A stretch of 64,000 nucleotides of DNA from Reichenbachiella ulvae. GTDB taxonomy: Bacteria > Bacteroidota > Bacteroidia > Cytophagales > Cyclobacteriaceae. A model generated the notes under the pieces. It searched no databases. It was not told the DNA's origin and saw nothing but the letters and a program-made list of their open reading frames with translations. The position numbers and the translations under genes are program-made. Below are positions 9,892 through 18,600 of the stretch, piece by piece. Every line of letters starts with the position of its first letter. Position 1 is the stretch's first letter. Where the stretch lies: positions 124,001-188,000 of the forward strand of contig NZ_JAOYOD010000001.1 of the NCBI RefSeq assembly GCF_025833875.1, read 5' to 3'.

Positions 9892-9930
9892 CCGCGTTCA
9901 GAAAGAGAAAAATCCCGTAAACTGAGATTA
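9892..9930. repeat. dispersed 39-nt boundary repeat, copy A
   Basis: This copy aligns with 11477-11515 at 29 of 39 positions, and all 10 differences are transitions. It starts with CCGCGTTCAGAAAGAG. Both copies lie between minus-strand genes of the island. This suggests that the genes were gained as units with a common flank. It is not a convincing integron attC. Confidence 0.45.
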
Positions 9931-10022
9931 CCAAACTGCACAAAATTTACTCACGGGCAGACGAAACGGAATAGTTAAGATACTCTTGGCAAAAGCCACG
10001 AAAACACATGCCTTTCATTTTA

Positions 10023-10535
10023 TTAGAAGCTTTCTATAGGCTTATCCTTCTTAGTGTTAATTTGGATTACCAGCAACCAGAATATTCCCACCATTATCGA
10101 GACATCAGCCATATTGAAAATTCCCGTTTGAAAGAATTGAAAATTCATGTGCAGGAAGTCAGTCACTGATCCATAGAGTATTCGATCATATAGGTTACCT
10201 ATACCACCTCCTATAATGAAGGCAATTGGCAATGAATAGTTCAAGTCCATTTTTCTCTTTCTGAGTATGAAGACTAACATTCCAATTAGAACTAGTGATG
10301 GAAAAATTGTAAGCAAAGGAATTTTTATGAAGTTCGGTAAGGTGTTCCCAAGACTTAAGAATGCACCTGAGTTTTCTACTTTTGTTAGAGTTAAGTAGCT
10401 AGATACTACTGAGATCTTCTCGCCATAATTAATATAGTCTCTTGCAACGTTCTTAGAAATTTGATCACATCCGATGTTCGACAATAAGACTGTGATGACC
10501 ATTACATTTCTGATTCCCTTTTTTAATATCTTCAT
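10023..10535 (-). CDS. lspA: signal peptidase II (lipoprotein signal peptidase)
   Basis: This 170-residue inner-membrane aspartyl protease cleaves the signal peptide of prolipoproteins after lipid attachment. Four membrane segments are visible. Family motifs are DQISK (24-28), ENSGAFLSLG (54-63), NLYDR with catalytic Asp117 and FNMADV with catalytic Asp144, so the enzyme should be active. It lies in an accessory island and not beside housekeeping genes. It is therefore probably a second, acquired copy; a genome search would settle this. The N terminus itself reads NIGC, like a lipobox, which is unusual. Confidence 0.9.
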   Translation of the reverse strand: MKILKKGIRNVMVITVLLSNIGCDQISKNVARDYINYGEKISVVSSYLTLTKVENSGAFLSLGNTLPNFIKIPLLTIFPSLVLIGMLVFILRKRKMDLNYSLPIAFIIGGGIGNLYDRILYGSVTDFLHMNFQFFQTGIFNMADVSIMVGIFWLLVIQINTKKDKPIESF

Positions 10536-10699
10536 AATTTTCGTCGTGTGTGTTCGATTGCTTTTAATCAGCGTATACGTGTCTTTTGATCATACAGCCA
10601 AAGTAGTGAAAATCTACCAAACCAACCAGTGAATCGATGAGAGCTGCATTCCACAGAGGTTGGCTAAAGGATCAGTTCTCACAGTTACTCTAGGTCATG

Positions 10700-10828
10700 T
10701 TACTTGCTTTTTTCTTTCCAGCCATCAATTCTTACATTGCCCTCATCTAACACAAGGTCTATATATTTCAAGTTGTGAGAAGATATTGGGAAGGTTCTGC
10801 AACTCGTGTATCTACCATAAAATCTAAA
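10700..10828 (-). pseudogene. possible gene remnant after the ParE-like gene
   Basis: Directly after the toxin stop (TGA, 10829-10831) the same frame stays open for 42 codons, to a TAA at 10700-10702. It reads like a protein end (motifs YTSCRTF, HNLKYIDLVLDEG, RIDGWKEK). There is no start codon of its own. It may be the tail of a lost gene fused behind the toxin gene, or a natural extension of the toxin cut by a new stop. Between it and the lspA start (10536-10699) nothing else was seen. Confidence 0.3.
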
Positions 10829-11143
10829 TCAGTTTCTGCTGGCCTCTGTCAATTTTTTGAATAGTTGGTCTGGATCTGATCGGTTGTCCCAAATTACAAG
10901 AAGTTTAATGAAGTCTCTTTTGTTGATATAAAACAATGATACTGATTTGTGAATTGTTAGTTTTCTGAAATCCGTCTGTTCAAACGCTGGGCCAAGTTCG
11001 GGGTTTTGTTGAAGTTGTTTGATACGATATTCAAGTTGATCTAGAAAGTTCTCTTGTATTTGTACATTCCAAAGATCGCGGATGAAATTAGAAGTTTCAA
11101 TTAGAGTTTGTTTGGCCGTTTCGGTCCATCGGACTTCTTTCAT
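10829..11143 (-). CDS. ParE/RelE-superfamily toxin
   Basis: This 104-residue protein has the pattern of type II toxins of the ParE/RelE fold. It has an N-terminal helix pair (WTETAKQTL, IQENFLDQLEYRI), the stretch NPELGPAFEQTDFRKL and the strand motif SVSLFYI. ParE toxins poison DNA gyrase and RelE toxins cleave mRNA; which applies cannot be told. Its ATG overlaps the stop of the upstream small gene by 4 nt (ATGA), the usual antitoxin-toxin arrangement. An open frame follows the stop (see the remnant at 10700-10828). Confidence 0.8.
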   Translation of the reverse strand: MKEVRWTETAKQTLIETSNFIRDLWNVQIQENFLDQLEYRIKQLQQNPELGPAFEQTDFRKLTIHKSVSLFYINKRDFIKLLVIWDNRSDPDQLFKKLTEASRN

Positions 11144-11343
11144 TTTAGGATGTCTCGAACTGATGTATGAACTGTTAAACTATCATCAGGTTCTGCCTCA
11201 GCAATTTTCAAAAGCTGAACAATAGCGTCTGGAAGATTTTCAAAGGATAATTTCTGAATTCCGGCAATTTGGTCAAGAACTACTTCATCTTCCAGATTCG
11301 CAATCCAGTTAATAAGTGATATTTTTTTCTGTTCAAGAGTCAT
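11140..11343 (-). CDS. putative antitoxin of the ParE-like toxin
   Basis: This 67-residue protein has start MTLEQKKISLINWI. It is helical and acidic (AEAEPDDSL) with no clear DNA-binding motif. It is assigned by position: it precedes the ParE-like toxin and overlaps it by 4 nt. I chose the ATG at 11343. The frame is open 24 codons further upstream, but that part contains the palindrome CGCTAAGCTAGCG and is not protein-like. Many short Bacteroidota antitoxins have this shape. Confidence 0.65.
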   Translation of the reverse strand: MTLEQKKISLINWIANLEDEVVLDQIAGIQKLSFENLPDAIVQLLKIAEAEPDDSLTVHTSVRDILK

Positions 11344-11476
11344 GATATAAAGGTAACGAATTTTGCTGTCTGAAGATGTAGATGCTATCGCTAAGCTAGC
11401 GATTTGTATGCCCACCGCTGGCTAATACTTCGAATCTAGGGAAATCTGACATTGCTTGCAAAGAATCAATTAACCA

Positions 11477-11515
11477 CTGCGTTTAGAAAGAAAAAAATCC
11501 TGTGAGCTAAAGTCA
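11477..11515. repeat. dispersed 39-nt boundary repeat, copy B
   Basis: This is the counterpart of 9892-9930 (29 of 39 identical, all differences transitions). It lies between the antitoxin gene and the DUF4304 gene, in a 266-nt stretch that holds no gene. Confidence 0.45.
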
Positions 11516-11609
11516 ATTGAAAGCACTGTCATTTCTGAGCGGAAGATATCACGGTCGAGTTGCAGCTGAAATATCAGATGGGCAATTTGTCCATTCGCTA
11601 TACCACTGG

Positions 11610-12257
11610 TTAGCGAGATGTTATTTTTATTCCGAGTCTTTCAGCTTGTTCCTTCAAATACCCTTGAAACGGATGTCCCTGATTTTCATAAAATGCTGAG
11701 TTTAATAGTTCTTCCGTTTTCTTCTCATTGTTCAGGTGTTTATGAATGATTGCTGCAAGAAGCTTAGATCTCCCAATTGTGTTAAAGTCCAATTGTCCCG
11801 TTGATTCGAAATATTCTAGAATCCGTTCATAAGACGAAAAGTTACTGAACCAGTCTAATCCTTTTCCAGTCAGTTCTTCGATTAATTCATTATTCTCAGG
11901 TTGAATGCTATACCATTCGTCTTGACTGTTTACTAATTCACCTAATCGAGTTCTAATGTGACAAGTGTATTCTGCAATGAATTTCGGAGTTGGCAAGTCC
12001 GAAAGTGTTGAATTAACAATGGGTAGATACACACCTAGGTTAATTGTGAATTGGCCAGACAGGTTCGGTCTTAATCCAGGAATTTCAGTTTCATTTGGGG
12101 CTGATTGCCACATCTGTAAGTTGATCACTTGGGTGATTTCATCATCCACTATTCTGTTGAAATTCCGTTGCTTTTTCTTGAAACCAATGGGCTTCAGGTG
12201 TTCCTTATGCAGGATGCTCTGAAATAAGTCTAAGGTTTTGTAGTTCTCACTCTTCAT
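11610..12257 (-). CDS. DUF4304-type protein
   Basis: This 215-residue soluble protein shows the DUF4304 pattern near its start: LKPIGFKKKQRNFNRI, then INLQMWQSA and a strand FTINLGVYLP. The C-terminal 70 residues are helical. The function of the family is unknown, and such genes are frequent in accessory and cassette-like regions. I chose the ATG at 12257; the frame is open for 12 codons upstream. A perfect palindrome (12325-12341) lies 68 nt upstream and may be an operator. Confidence 0.65.
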   Translation of the reverse strand: MKSENYKTLDLFQSILHKEHLKPIGFKKKQRNFNRIVDDEITQVINLQMWQSAPNETEIPGLRPNLSGQFTINLGVYLPIVNSTLSDLPTPKFIAEYTCHIRTRLGELVNSQDEWYSIQPENNELIEELTGKGLDWFSNFSSYERILEYFESTGQLDFNTIGRSKLLAAIIHKHLNNEKKTEELLNSAFYENQGHPFQGYLKEQAERLGIKITSR

Positions 12258-12324
12258 GTAGAAAATTCTTGCCAACAACTGTATAATACGCAAAGAGCAT
12301 ATTACACCTCTATTTTAATGGATT

Positions 12325-12341
12325 ATGAGAACAGTTCTCAT
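12325..12341. promoter_or_regulatory. perfect 17-nt palindrome upstream of the DUF4304 gene
   Basis: ATGAGAAC-A-GTTCTCAT has perfect symmetry around one central base, a typical dimeric-regulator operator shape. It lies in the 484-nt gap 12258-12741, which also holds a repeated hairpin and array 2. Confidence 0.4.
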
Positions 12342-12413
12342 TATTTCTTTTTAACTCTTTCTAGAATCTTTGCTGCAGGAGGTAGGCTGCTGACATTCTT
12401 TGTATATCCAAAA

Positions 12414-12444
12414 GTAATCAGGTTACTCTGAGTAGCCTGATTGC
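12414..12444. repeat. dispersed palindrome, copy 1
   Basis: The arms are GTAATCAGGTTACT and AGTAGCCTGATTGC around CTG. The same palindrome, with perfect arms, is at 63861-63891, beside array 3. On the minus strand it is followed by TTTT, so it could act as a terminator in that direction. Array 2 begins 12 to 54 nt to its right. Confidence 0.8.
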
Positions 12445-12456
12445 TAGACTGTCAAG

Positions 12457-12645
12457 CCATCTACCTGTCAACCAAATTCAGGACGAAAGGCCTATATTTC
12501 CATCTGCAAACCCCGAAAGCCCAATTGTAAAGGCTCTAGACCCAATTGTAATGCCAAAAGTTCCAACTGTAACGCCCAAAGTCCCAACTGTAACGCCCGG
12601 AAGCCTAAGTGCAAGAGTCTGTTCAATAAAGTGTGGGGTCTATTC
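12457..12645. repeat. 21-nt tandem array 2 (CCAAyTGTAA core)
   Basis: Five clean 21-nt units lie at 12499-12603 with the core CCCAAyTGTAA and about 10 variable bases. Degenerate units extend both ways (12457-12498 and 12604-12645; GTCTGTTCA at 12617 and GTCTATTCA at 12638 keep the 21-nt step). The period matches arrays 1 and 3 although the core sequence differs. All frames that avoid a stop stay open because 21 is a multiple of 3, so an open frame here is not evidence of coding. Confidence 0.85.
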
Positions 12646-12741
12646 AGTGAACTGTGTCAGGATGAAGGGAGACAATGTCAATTTTGTGAGCAGTAATCCT
12701 ACCAAAAAGTGGATCTTTGCCCTGAGACAATAACCCAAAGT

Positions 12742-13668
12742 ATGAAACTACTCACCTATGGAAACCTATCTGCCGAATTTGAAAATCATGTCAGGGAAAC
12801 CTATCCTGACATATCGGTTTATCGGCCGTCTACCAAAGAGGAATTGAGCAAGGAGATTCCCACTGCACAGGCCTATGCGGGCTTCAATGAATTAACAGGC
12901 TGTGATTTGTCTCAATTGAAATGGATTCATTCTTTTGGGGCTGGGGTAGATGCTTTCTTGGCGATGGATCACCTACCTAGTGAGATTCAGATATCACGTA
13001 CCACGGGCAGCATGGGAGTCAAAATAGGGGAGTACTGTCTCAGCTACATCCTGGCCGATCTCAAAAAGGTGTTTCCCACCCGACACAATCAGGCACAAAA
13101 ACGATGGCAGCAATTGCCACAGGTCAACCTTTACGATCAGAAGGTGTTGATATTAGGCACCGGTTCTATTGGACAGGGCATTGCCCAAACACTGAAAGGG
13201 CTTTGCAAAAGTGTAGCTGGCCTCAATCGATCCTTGCGTCATCCGGAGGCCTTTGATCAGGTACTGTCCATGGATCAGCTGGATCAAATCAAGGCAGCGC
13301 ACTTTGATATCGTGATCAATGCCTTGCCTAAGACTTCAGCAACCAATGGGGTGTTGGATGCCTCCTTTTTTGCCCTTTTCCAAAATAGCCATTTTATCAA
13401 TATCGGTAGGGGAAATACGGTTGAAGATCAAGTGCTCCTGGATGCATTGGATGCTGGATTGATTAGGCGAGCGACTCTGGATGTCTTTAACGTCGAACCA
13501 TTGCCATCGTCTTCTCCTCTTTGGGATGATGAGCGGATTTGGGTCACCCCACATCAGTCTGGCCCCACGAGTATGCCCGATATCATTGAGAGTTTCGCAT
13601 CAGCCTACCAAGCCTATCAGAGGGGACAGTCCAACGAGTTGTTTGTGAATAGGGAGGAGGAGTATTGA
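12742..13668 (+). CDS. D-isomer-specific 2-hydroxyacid dehydrogenase
   Basis: This 308-residue cytosolic NAD(P)H enzyme interconverts 2-keto and D-2-hydroxy acids. The nucleotide motif GTGSIGQG begins at residue 139. The catalytic set is Arg223 (GRGN), Glu252 (FNVEP) and His271 (TPHQSG). The overall pattern is close to glyoxylate/hydroxypyruvate reductase-like members, but the substrate is not evident. I chose the ATG at 12742; 11 more codons are open upstream but run into the degenerate edge of array 2. No link to glycan use is evident. Confidence 0.9.
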   Translation: MKLLTYGNLSAEFENHVRETYPDISVYRPSTKEELSKEIPTAQAYAGFNELTGCDLSQLKWIHSFGAGVDAFLAMDHLPSEIQISRTTGSMGVKIGEYCLSYILADLKKVFPTRHNQAQKRWQQLPQVNLYDQKVLILGTGSIGQGIAQTLKGLCKSVAGLNRSLRHPEAFDQVLSMDQLDQIKAAHFDIVINALPKTSATNGVLDASFFALFQNSHFINIGRGNTVEDQVLLDALDAGLIRRATLDVFNVEPLPSSSPLWDDERIWVTPHQSGPTSMPDIIESFASAYQAYQRGQSNELFVNREEEY

Positions 13669-13735
13669 TAGTTCTGATTTGTAAAGTCTTTGATGATCAA
13701 ATAATTTTAACCGAATTATATCAAAACCAAGCCCA

Positions 13736-14200
13736 ATGACCTTAAATCACCTCATTTTCAGCATCTCTATCTGCTTTATTTCATGGATCGTTGGATTGAT
13801 CCTCAACGCAATAGCAATGAAGCTGCCTCAATATCAAAGATTGGCTCACTTCAACTTTGTGGAAAGCAAGAGGCTTAACCGATACATGGGCATTGGGGTA
13901 TTCAAATGGATCGTAAAGAACACCCCTTTCAAATTTTTCAATCAGAAACTGAAAGCAACGGCCAAATTGAATCTGGACCAGCTCAATGACCTGCGCAAAG
14001 AAATGACCACTGCAGAGATCGGTCATTTAATCGGCTTTGTCTTTGTGGCAGGGTTCGCCGTGTACCAATTGTTTCTGATGCATTGGGTATCAACATTCAG
14101 TATTATGCTCGCCAACACGCTACTCAATCTCTATCCCTCTCTGCTACAGCAAGAGAACAAGCGGCGCATCGATCGATTGATCAAAGTAGTGGCGAGGTGA
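13736..14200 (+). CDS. membrane protein resembling CrtO-type acyltransferase
   Basis: This 154-residue protein has an N-terminal membrane segment (about 7-27) and two more after residue 100. The C-terminal pattern (E-x-HLIGF, then NTLLNLYPSLLQQENKRRI) resembles the glycosyl-4,4'-diaponeurosporenoate acyltransferase family. Members of that family acylate a glycosylated carotenoid. No carotenoid gene is nearby, so the role is uncertain. An alternative is a general small membrane protein of this fold. It follows the dehydrogenase after 67 nt. Confidence 0.5.
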   Translation: MTLNHLIFSISICFISWIVGLILNAIAMKLPQYQRLAHFNFVESKRLNRYMGIGVFKWIVKNTPFKFFNQKLKATAKLNLDQLNDLRKEMTTAEIGHLIGFVFVAGFAVYQLFLMHWVSTFSIMLANTLLNLYPSLLQQENKRRIDRLIKVVAR

Positions 14201-14304
14201 AGACATCAATGAGGCGTTATTAAGCTATGTGATGCCATTTTACTCAAGAACCTGCTGTCGAAAATCTATCATTTGTCTTGTGATTGGATGTTGACAATAA
14301 ATAA

Positions 14305-14345
14305 ATGCAACATTGTTGCATAAAATAGCAATGCCTTTACATTTG
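14305..14345 (+). promoter_or_regulatory. promoter with palindromic operator for the oxidoreductase
   Basis: ATGCAACA-T-TGTTGCAT (14305-14321) is a perfect palindrome. It covers the -33 TTG (14316-14318). Exactly 19 nt later TACATTTG (14338-14345) matches TAnnTTTG. A repressor bound to the palindrome would block this promoter. The shape recalls Fur/Zur-type boxes, but the regulator is not identified. Confidence 0.6.
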
Positions 14346-14368
14346 CTTCCTTAAATAATTAAAAACGC

Positions 14369-15289
14369 ATGGAGCAAATCAAAATATACGACACGATTAT
14401 AATAGGAGGAAGTTATGCAGGCTTATCAGCAGCTATGGCTTTGGGCAGGTCGTTGAGGCAAGTACTAATCATCGATAGTGGCCAGCCCTGCAATGCGCAG
14501 ACCCCTCATTCGCACAATTTTATCACGCAAGATGGAGTGGCGCCAGGGATCATTGCTGGCAAGGCCAGAGCGCAGGTATTGGCTTATGATTCCATTTCGT
14601 TTTATGAAGGATTGGCTTTGAATGGAAGGCAATTGGATGGGGGATTCGAGATAGAGACAGATAAGGGGGAGCGATTCAAAACGAAGAAACTACTTTTTGC
14701 CTCTGGTATTCGAGATTTGATGCCTGATATTCCAGGTATAAAGGAATGCTGGGGGATTTCGGTCATTCATTGTCCTTATTGTCATGGGTATGAGGTACGC
14801 AATCAAAAGACGGGGATTCTAGCCAGTGGTGAAGTTGCTTTTGAGATGGGCAAGCTGATATCGAATTGGACCTTTGACCTGACACTTTATACCCAGGGTG
14901 AATCAAGTCTCAAAACAGAGCAGGTCACAGCATTGAAAAATAAAGGAATCCTGATCAATGAAAAGCAAGTGGTAGAGGTATCGCATGATCAGGGGCAAAT
15001 AAAGGGCATAGAATTCAGGGATGGATCTAAGGAAAGTCTAAATGCGCTTTATGTGCGTTTGCCCTTTGAGCAGAAGTGTCAGATTCCCAATCAACTCGGA
15101 TGTGAAGTGGATGAACAAGGTTACCTGGTGGTCAATAGGATGCAAAAGACCAGTCTGGATGGAGTCTATGCCTGTGGTGATTGTACCAGCCCATTTCGCT
15201 CTGTCGCCAATGCAGTGCAGTCAGGATCATTCGCTGGGGCAGTGATCAATAAAGATCTGATAGAGGAGGAGTTTTTGTCTCGTAAGTAA
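14369..15289 (+). CDS. thioredoxin-reductase-like NAD(P)/FAD oxidoreductase
   Basis: This 306-residue flavoprotein has an FAD-binding GGSYAG (13-18). The redox pair is Cys135 and Cys138 (CPYCHGYE), and the terminal FAD motif is GVYACGDC (about 268-275). The family passes electrons from NAD(P)H through FAD to a disulphide. The second nucleotide-binding Gly motif is weak (LASGEVAFEMG), so the usual NADPH preference is not certain. It differs from true TrxB, which has CATC-type sites, and belongs to the broader NAD(P)/FAD oxidoreductase group. It has its own promoter, which may be under repressor control. Confidence 0.85.
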   Translation: MEQIKIYDTIIIGGSYAGLSAAMALGRSLRQVLIIDSGQPCNAQTPHSHNFITQDGVAPGIIAGKARAQVLAYDSISFYEGLALNGRQLDGGFEIETDKGERFKTKKLLFASGIRDLMPDIPGIKECWGISVIHCPYCHGYEVRNQKTGILASGEVAFEMGKLISNWTFDLTLYTQGESSLKTEQVTALKNKGILINEKQVVEVSHDQGQIKGIEFRDGSKESLNALYVRLPFEQKCQIPNQLGCEVDEQGYLVVNRMQKTSLDGVYACGDCTSPFRSVANAVQSGSFAGAVINKDLIEEEFLSRK

Positions 15290-15296
15290 TCAGATG

Positions 15297-15328
15297 AGCC
15301 CGGCATGGGGTGGATCACATGCCCGGCT
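15297..15328 (+). terminator. hairpin after the oxidoreductase gene
   Basis: AGCCCGGCATG and CATGCCCGGCT form an 11-bp stem with one C-C mismatch, 7 nt after the stop. The T-run behind it is short, so termination may be partial. The rest of the 345-nt gap up to SusC holds the inverted repeat at 15410 and no gene. Confidence 0.45.
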
Positions 15329-15409
15329 TTGACTCTCCTTCAGTTCATTAACTCGCCTTTCTTATTCTCTTTCCTGAACATAGTTTCGTGTGTCCATATC
15401 CTAGTGATG

Positions 15410-15429
15410 AAGTAACCCGTGGGTCACTT
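15410..15429. promoter_or_regulatory. inverted repeat in the SusC leader, candidate HTCS site
   Basis: AAGTaACCC-gt-GGGTcACTT has 8 paired bases per arm with one internal mismatch. It is 206 nt upstream of the SusC start. A matching half-site lies before GH95 (2360-2368) and another after GH97 (36313-36321). Assignment to the hybrid sensor is inference. Confidence 0.35.
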
Positions 15430-15634
15430 TTGTTTATTTCCCATTCAACAATTCCTACCCCAGATTCAAAAAAATCTCCTCAAAACTGCGTTTAAACAGG
15501 GTTTTTTAAGGGGGATTACATTTTTGACCCCATTCATAAGCAAAGCATTACCCTCTCCGGTTTAACAATCAGATAATATTGAATTGTTGTTGATGCAGAT
15601 CAACGTGATTAATAAACTATTTAAAAGAAAGACT

Positions 15635-18600
15635 ATGCTAAAAAACTACAAGCTTAAAGCATTCTATTTATGTCTTTTTGCACTAGCCTTCTTAGGGTCG
15701 GGACAGTTGCTCGCCCAAAGTCAGGTTGTAAAAGGAACAGTCAGTTCAAGCACTGACGGAGAAGCACTACCAGGTGTGACAGTATTGCTGAAGGGAAGTA
15801 CGACAGGTACCGTGACGGACCTGGATGGTAACTTTTCTTTGAACCTTAAAGAGGATGTTTCAGATCCTATTCTCGTATTTTCTTTTATCGGATATGTCAG
15901 TCAGGAGATTTCTGTTGGGAGTCGGTCGGTACTAGACGTGAGTCTGGAAGAAGATGTAACTGCTCTGGAAGAAGTGGTAGTTGTCGGATATGGGGTTCAG
16001 CAAAAGAAACTCGTAACGGGCGCCACAGGCCAGGTCAAAGGTGACAAGCTGACGGCATTGAGTACTACTGATGCACTTTCGGCCATGCAGGGTCAAGTGG
16101 CAGGGGTTAACATTTCTTCTACCTCTGGTCAGCCAGGCGAAGGTTTGAAAATCAACATTCGTGGTGTAGGTACCATCCATAACACTGGGCCATTATATAT
16201 CGTGGATGGTGTTCAGACAGGAGACATTTCTTACCTCAACAACTCCGATATTGCCAGCATCGACGTATTGAAGGATGCGGCTTCTGCTGCGATCTATGGT
16301 TCGCAAGCTGCCAACGGGGTGGTTTTGATCACTACCAAAACAGGAAGTGCTGGTAAAGCACAGTGGACTTTTGATAGCTACTATGGTATACAGCAGCCGA
16401 CTCGTCAGATCTCTATGCTAGATGCACAGGAGTATGCGACGATCATGAATGAAGCTGCGATCAACTCTGGCAACTTACCTTACTTCACTCAGGATTCTAT
16501 CGCACAGATGGGAGCAGGTACAGATTGGGTAGACCAAATGATCTATGACAATGCCGTGATGCAAAACTATGCATTAGGTGTGTCGGGAGGTAGCGAAAAA
16601 TCTACTTACTCTATGTCTGCTGGCTATACGGGACAAGAAGGTATCGTGGGTGGACCAGACGTATCTGACTATGAGCGTTTTTCTTTCCGTCTCAACTCAG
16701 AGCATAAATTTTGGAATGATGTTGTGACAGTAGGTCAGCACCTGACTTTTTCTTACATGAAGAAGAACGGTATTTCAGTAGGAAATCAGTACAACAACTC
16801 TTTTAGAGGAGCATTTGGTGTCAGTCCTTTCCTACCGATGTACGATGATGCAGGTAACTACCTGAACAACACTGCCAATGCGGGTGTGATGTATCAGGGG
16901 CAAGAATGGCAACCATGGAACCCAGGAGAAAACAACCCATACGCGAGTATGATGTTGAACAATCAAAATGACAATAGAAACCAAAAGGCGCTAGGTGATT
17001 TTTATGTTCAGATAGAGCCTGTCAAGGGATTGAAATTGAGATCAAGATTTGCTTATGATTATTATGCAGAGCAAAGAAGATCTTACAGACCTGTATATGA
17101 CTTATCTATCTACGCCTTCAGAACCAACGACGAGGCTACTCAAAACATGAGTCAGGGTTTGGCTTTGACCTTGGACAACACTTTGTCTTATGACATGGAG
17201 TTTGGAGATCATTCATTGACTGCTCTGGTGGGTACATATATGTGGGTGAACAAAGGTCTTTGGATGAGTACATCCAACGCAGACTTGACAGTTTCAGATT
17301 TGGAGCATGCTTATATCAACAATGCGACCAACACAGATTTGACTCGATTGAACTATCAGGGAGCCCCAAATAACGATCAGAAGTTACAGTCATACTTTGG
17401 TCGTTTATCATATGATTTCAGAGACAAGTATCTTTTGAATGCAACCTTGAGAGCGGATGGTTCATCCAAGTTTTCTGAAGACAACAGATGGGGTTATTTC
17501 CCTTCAGTATCTGCAGGATGGGTACTGTCTAAAGAATCCTTCTGGGATGGAATAGGAAATACAGTTAGCTTCTTCAAGCTACGTGCGAGCTGGGGTCAAG
17601 TGGGTAACCAAAATATTGACGACTTCCAGTATTTGTCTCCAGTAGTGATCAACAAGTCTAACTACTATTTTGGTTCGGCAGGATACGATGCTTCTGGCAA
17701 TGCAGTAGGTGCCTATGTGAGTAGATTGTCAAACAACAATATCAAGTGGGAGACTTCAGAGCAAATCGATGTGGGATTTGATGCCTATTTGATAGACGGT
17801 AAGATGGAAATCAACTTTGATTACTATCAAAAGAACACCTACGATTGGTTAGTAGATGCTCCAGGCTTTGCCACTGAAGGTGCAGATGCTCCTGTCATCA
17901 ATGGTGGTAATGTACTGAACGAAGGATATGAGTTGGCATTGAGCTACAATGACAGAGTAGGAGATGATTTCAACTATTGGATCAGCGCGGTAGGATCTTA
18001 CAATCAAAACGAGGTAACAGAAGTGCCGACGGATGATGGTATCGTACATGGTCTTAAAAATATGCTGTTCGACAACTCTCCAGAGTTTTACAGAAGAGCC
18101 GAGTCAGGCTATCCAATTGGTTACTTCTGGGGTCAGGAGACCTTAGGTGTTTTCCAGACAGAAGAGGAAGTTTTGAGCCATACCTCTGCTACAGAAAGTG
18201 GCACAGTAGTAATCCAACCTGATGCCAAACCAGGTGATCTAAAATTTGTAGATAGAAATGGTGACGGTATCATCAACGATGCGGATAAAACTATGATAGG
18301 TGATCCAAATCCTGATTTTACTTTCAGCTTGTCTTTAGGATTTGATTACAAAGGATTTGACTTTTCAGTATTGGGTTATGGGGTAGCTGGCAACCAAATC
18401 GTTCAGTCTTACAGAAACCACAATGCCTATGCTAACTACACCAAGGCTACTTTGGGCAGATGGCATGGAGAAGGAACTTCTAACTCTATCCCAAGAGTAA
18501 CTCAGACAAATGAGAACCTAAGAATTGTTTCTGATTATTATATCCAAGATGGGGACTTCTTCAGAATCAACAACCTGACATTGGGTTATGATTTCAAGAA

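Noticed and set aside
9240..12300. Chromosomal integron cassette array
   Set aside because: No integrase and no convincing attC core sites were found; only a degenerate 39-nt repeat links the gaps.
12551..12733. Plus-strand frame with PKVPTVT heptads in array 2
   Set aside because: The open frame follows from the period, the start is internal to the array and the frame overlaps the next gene.
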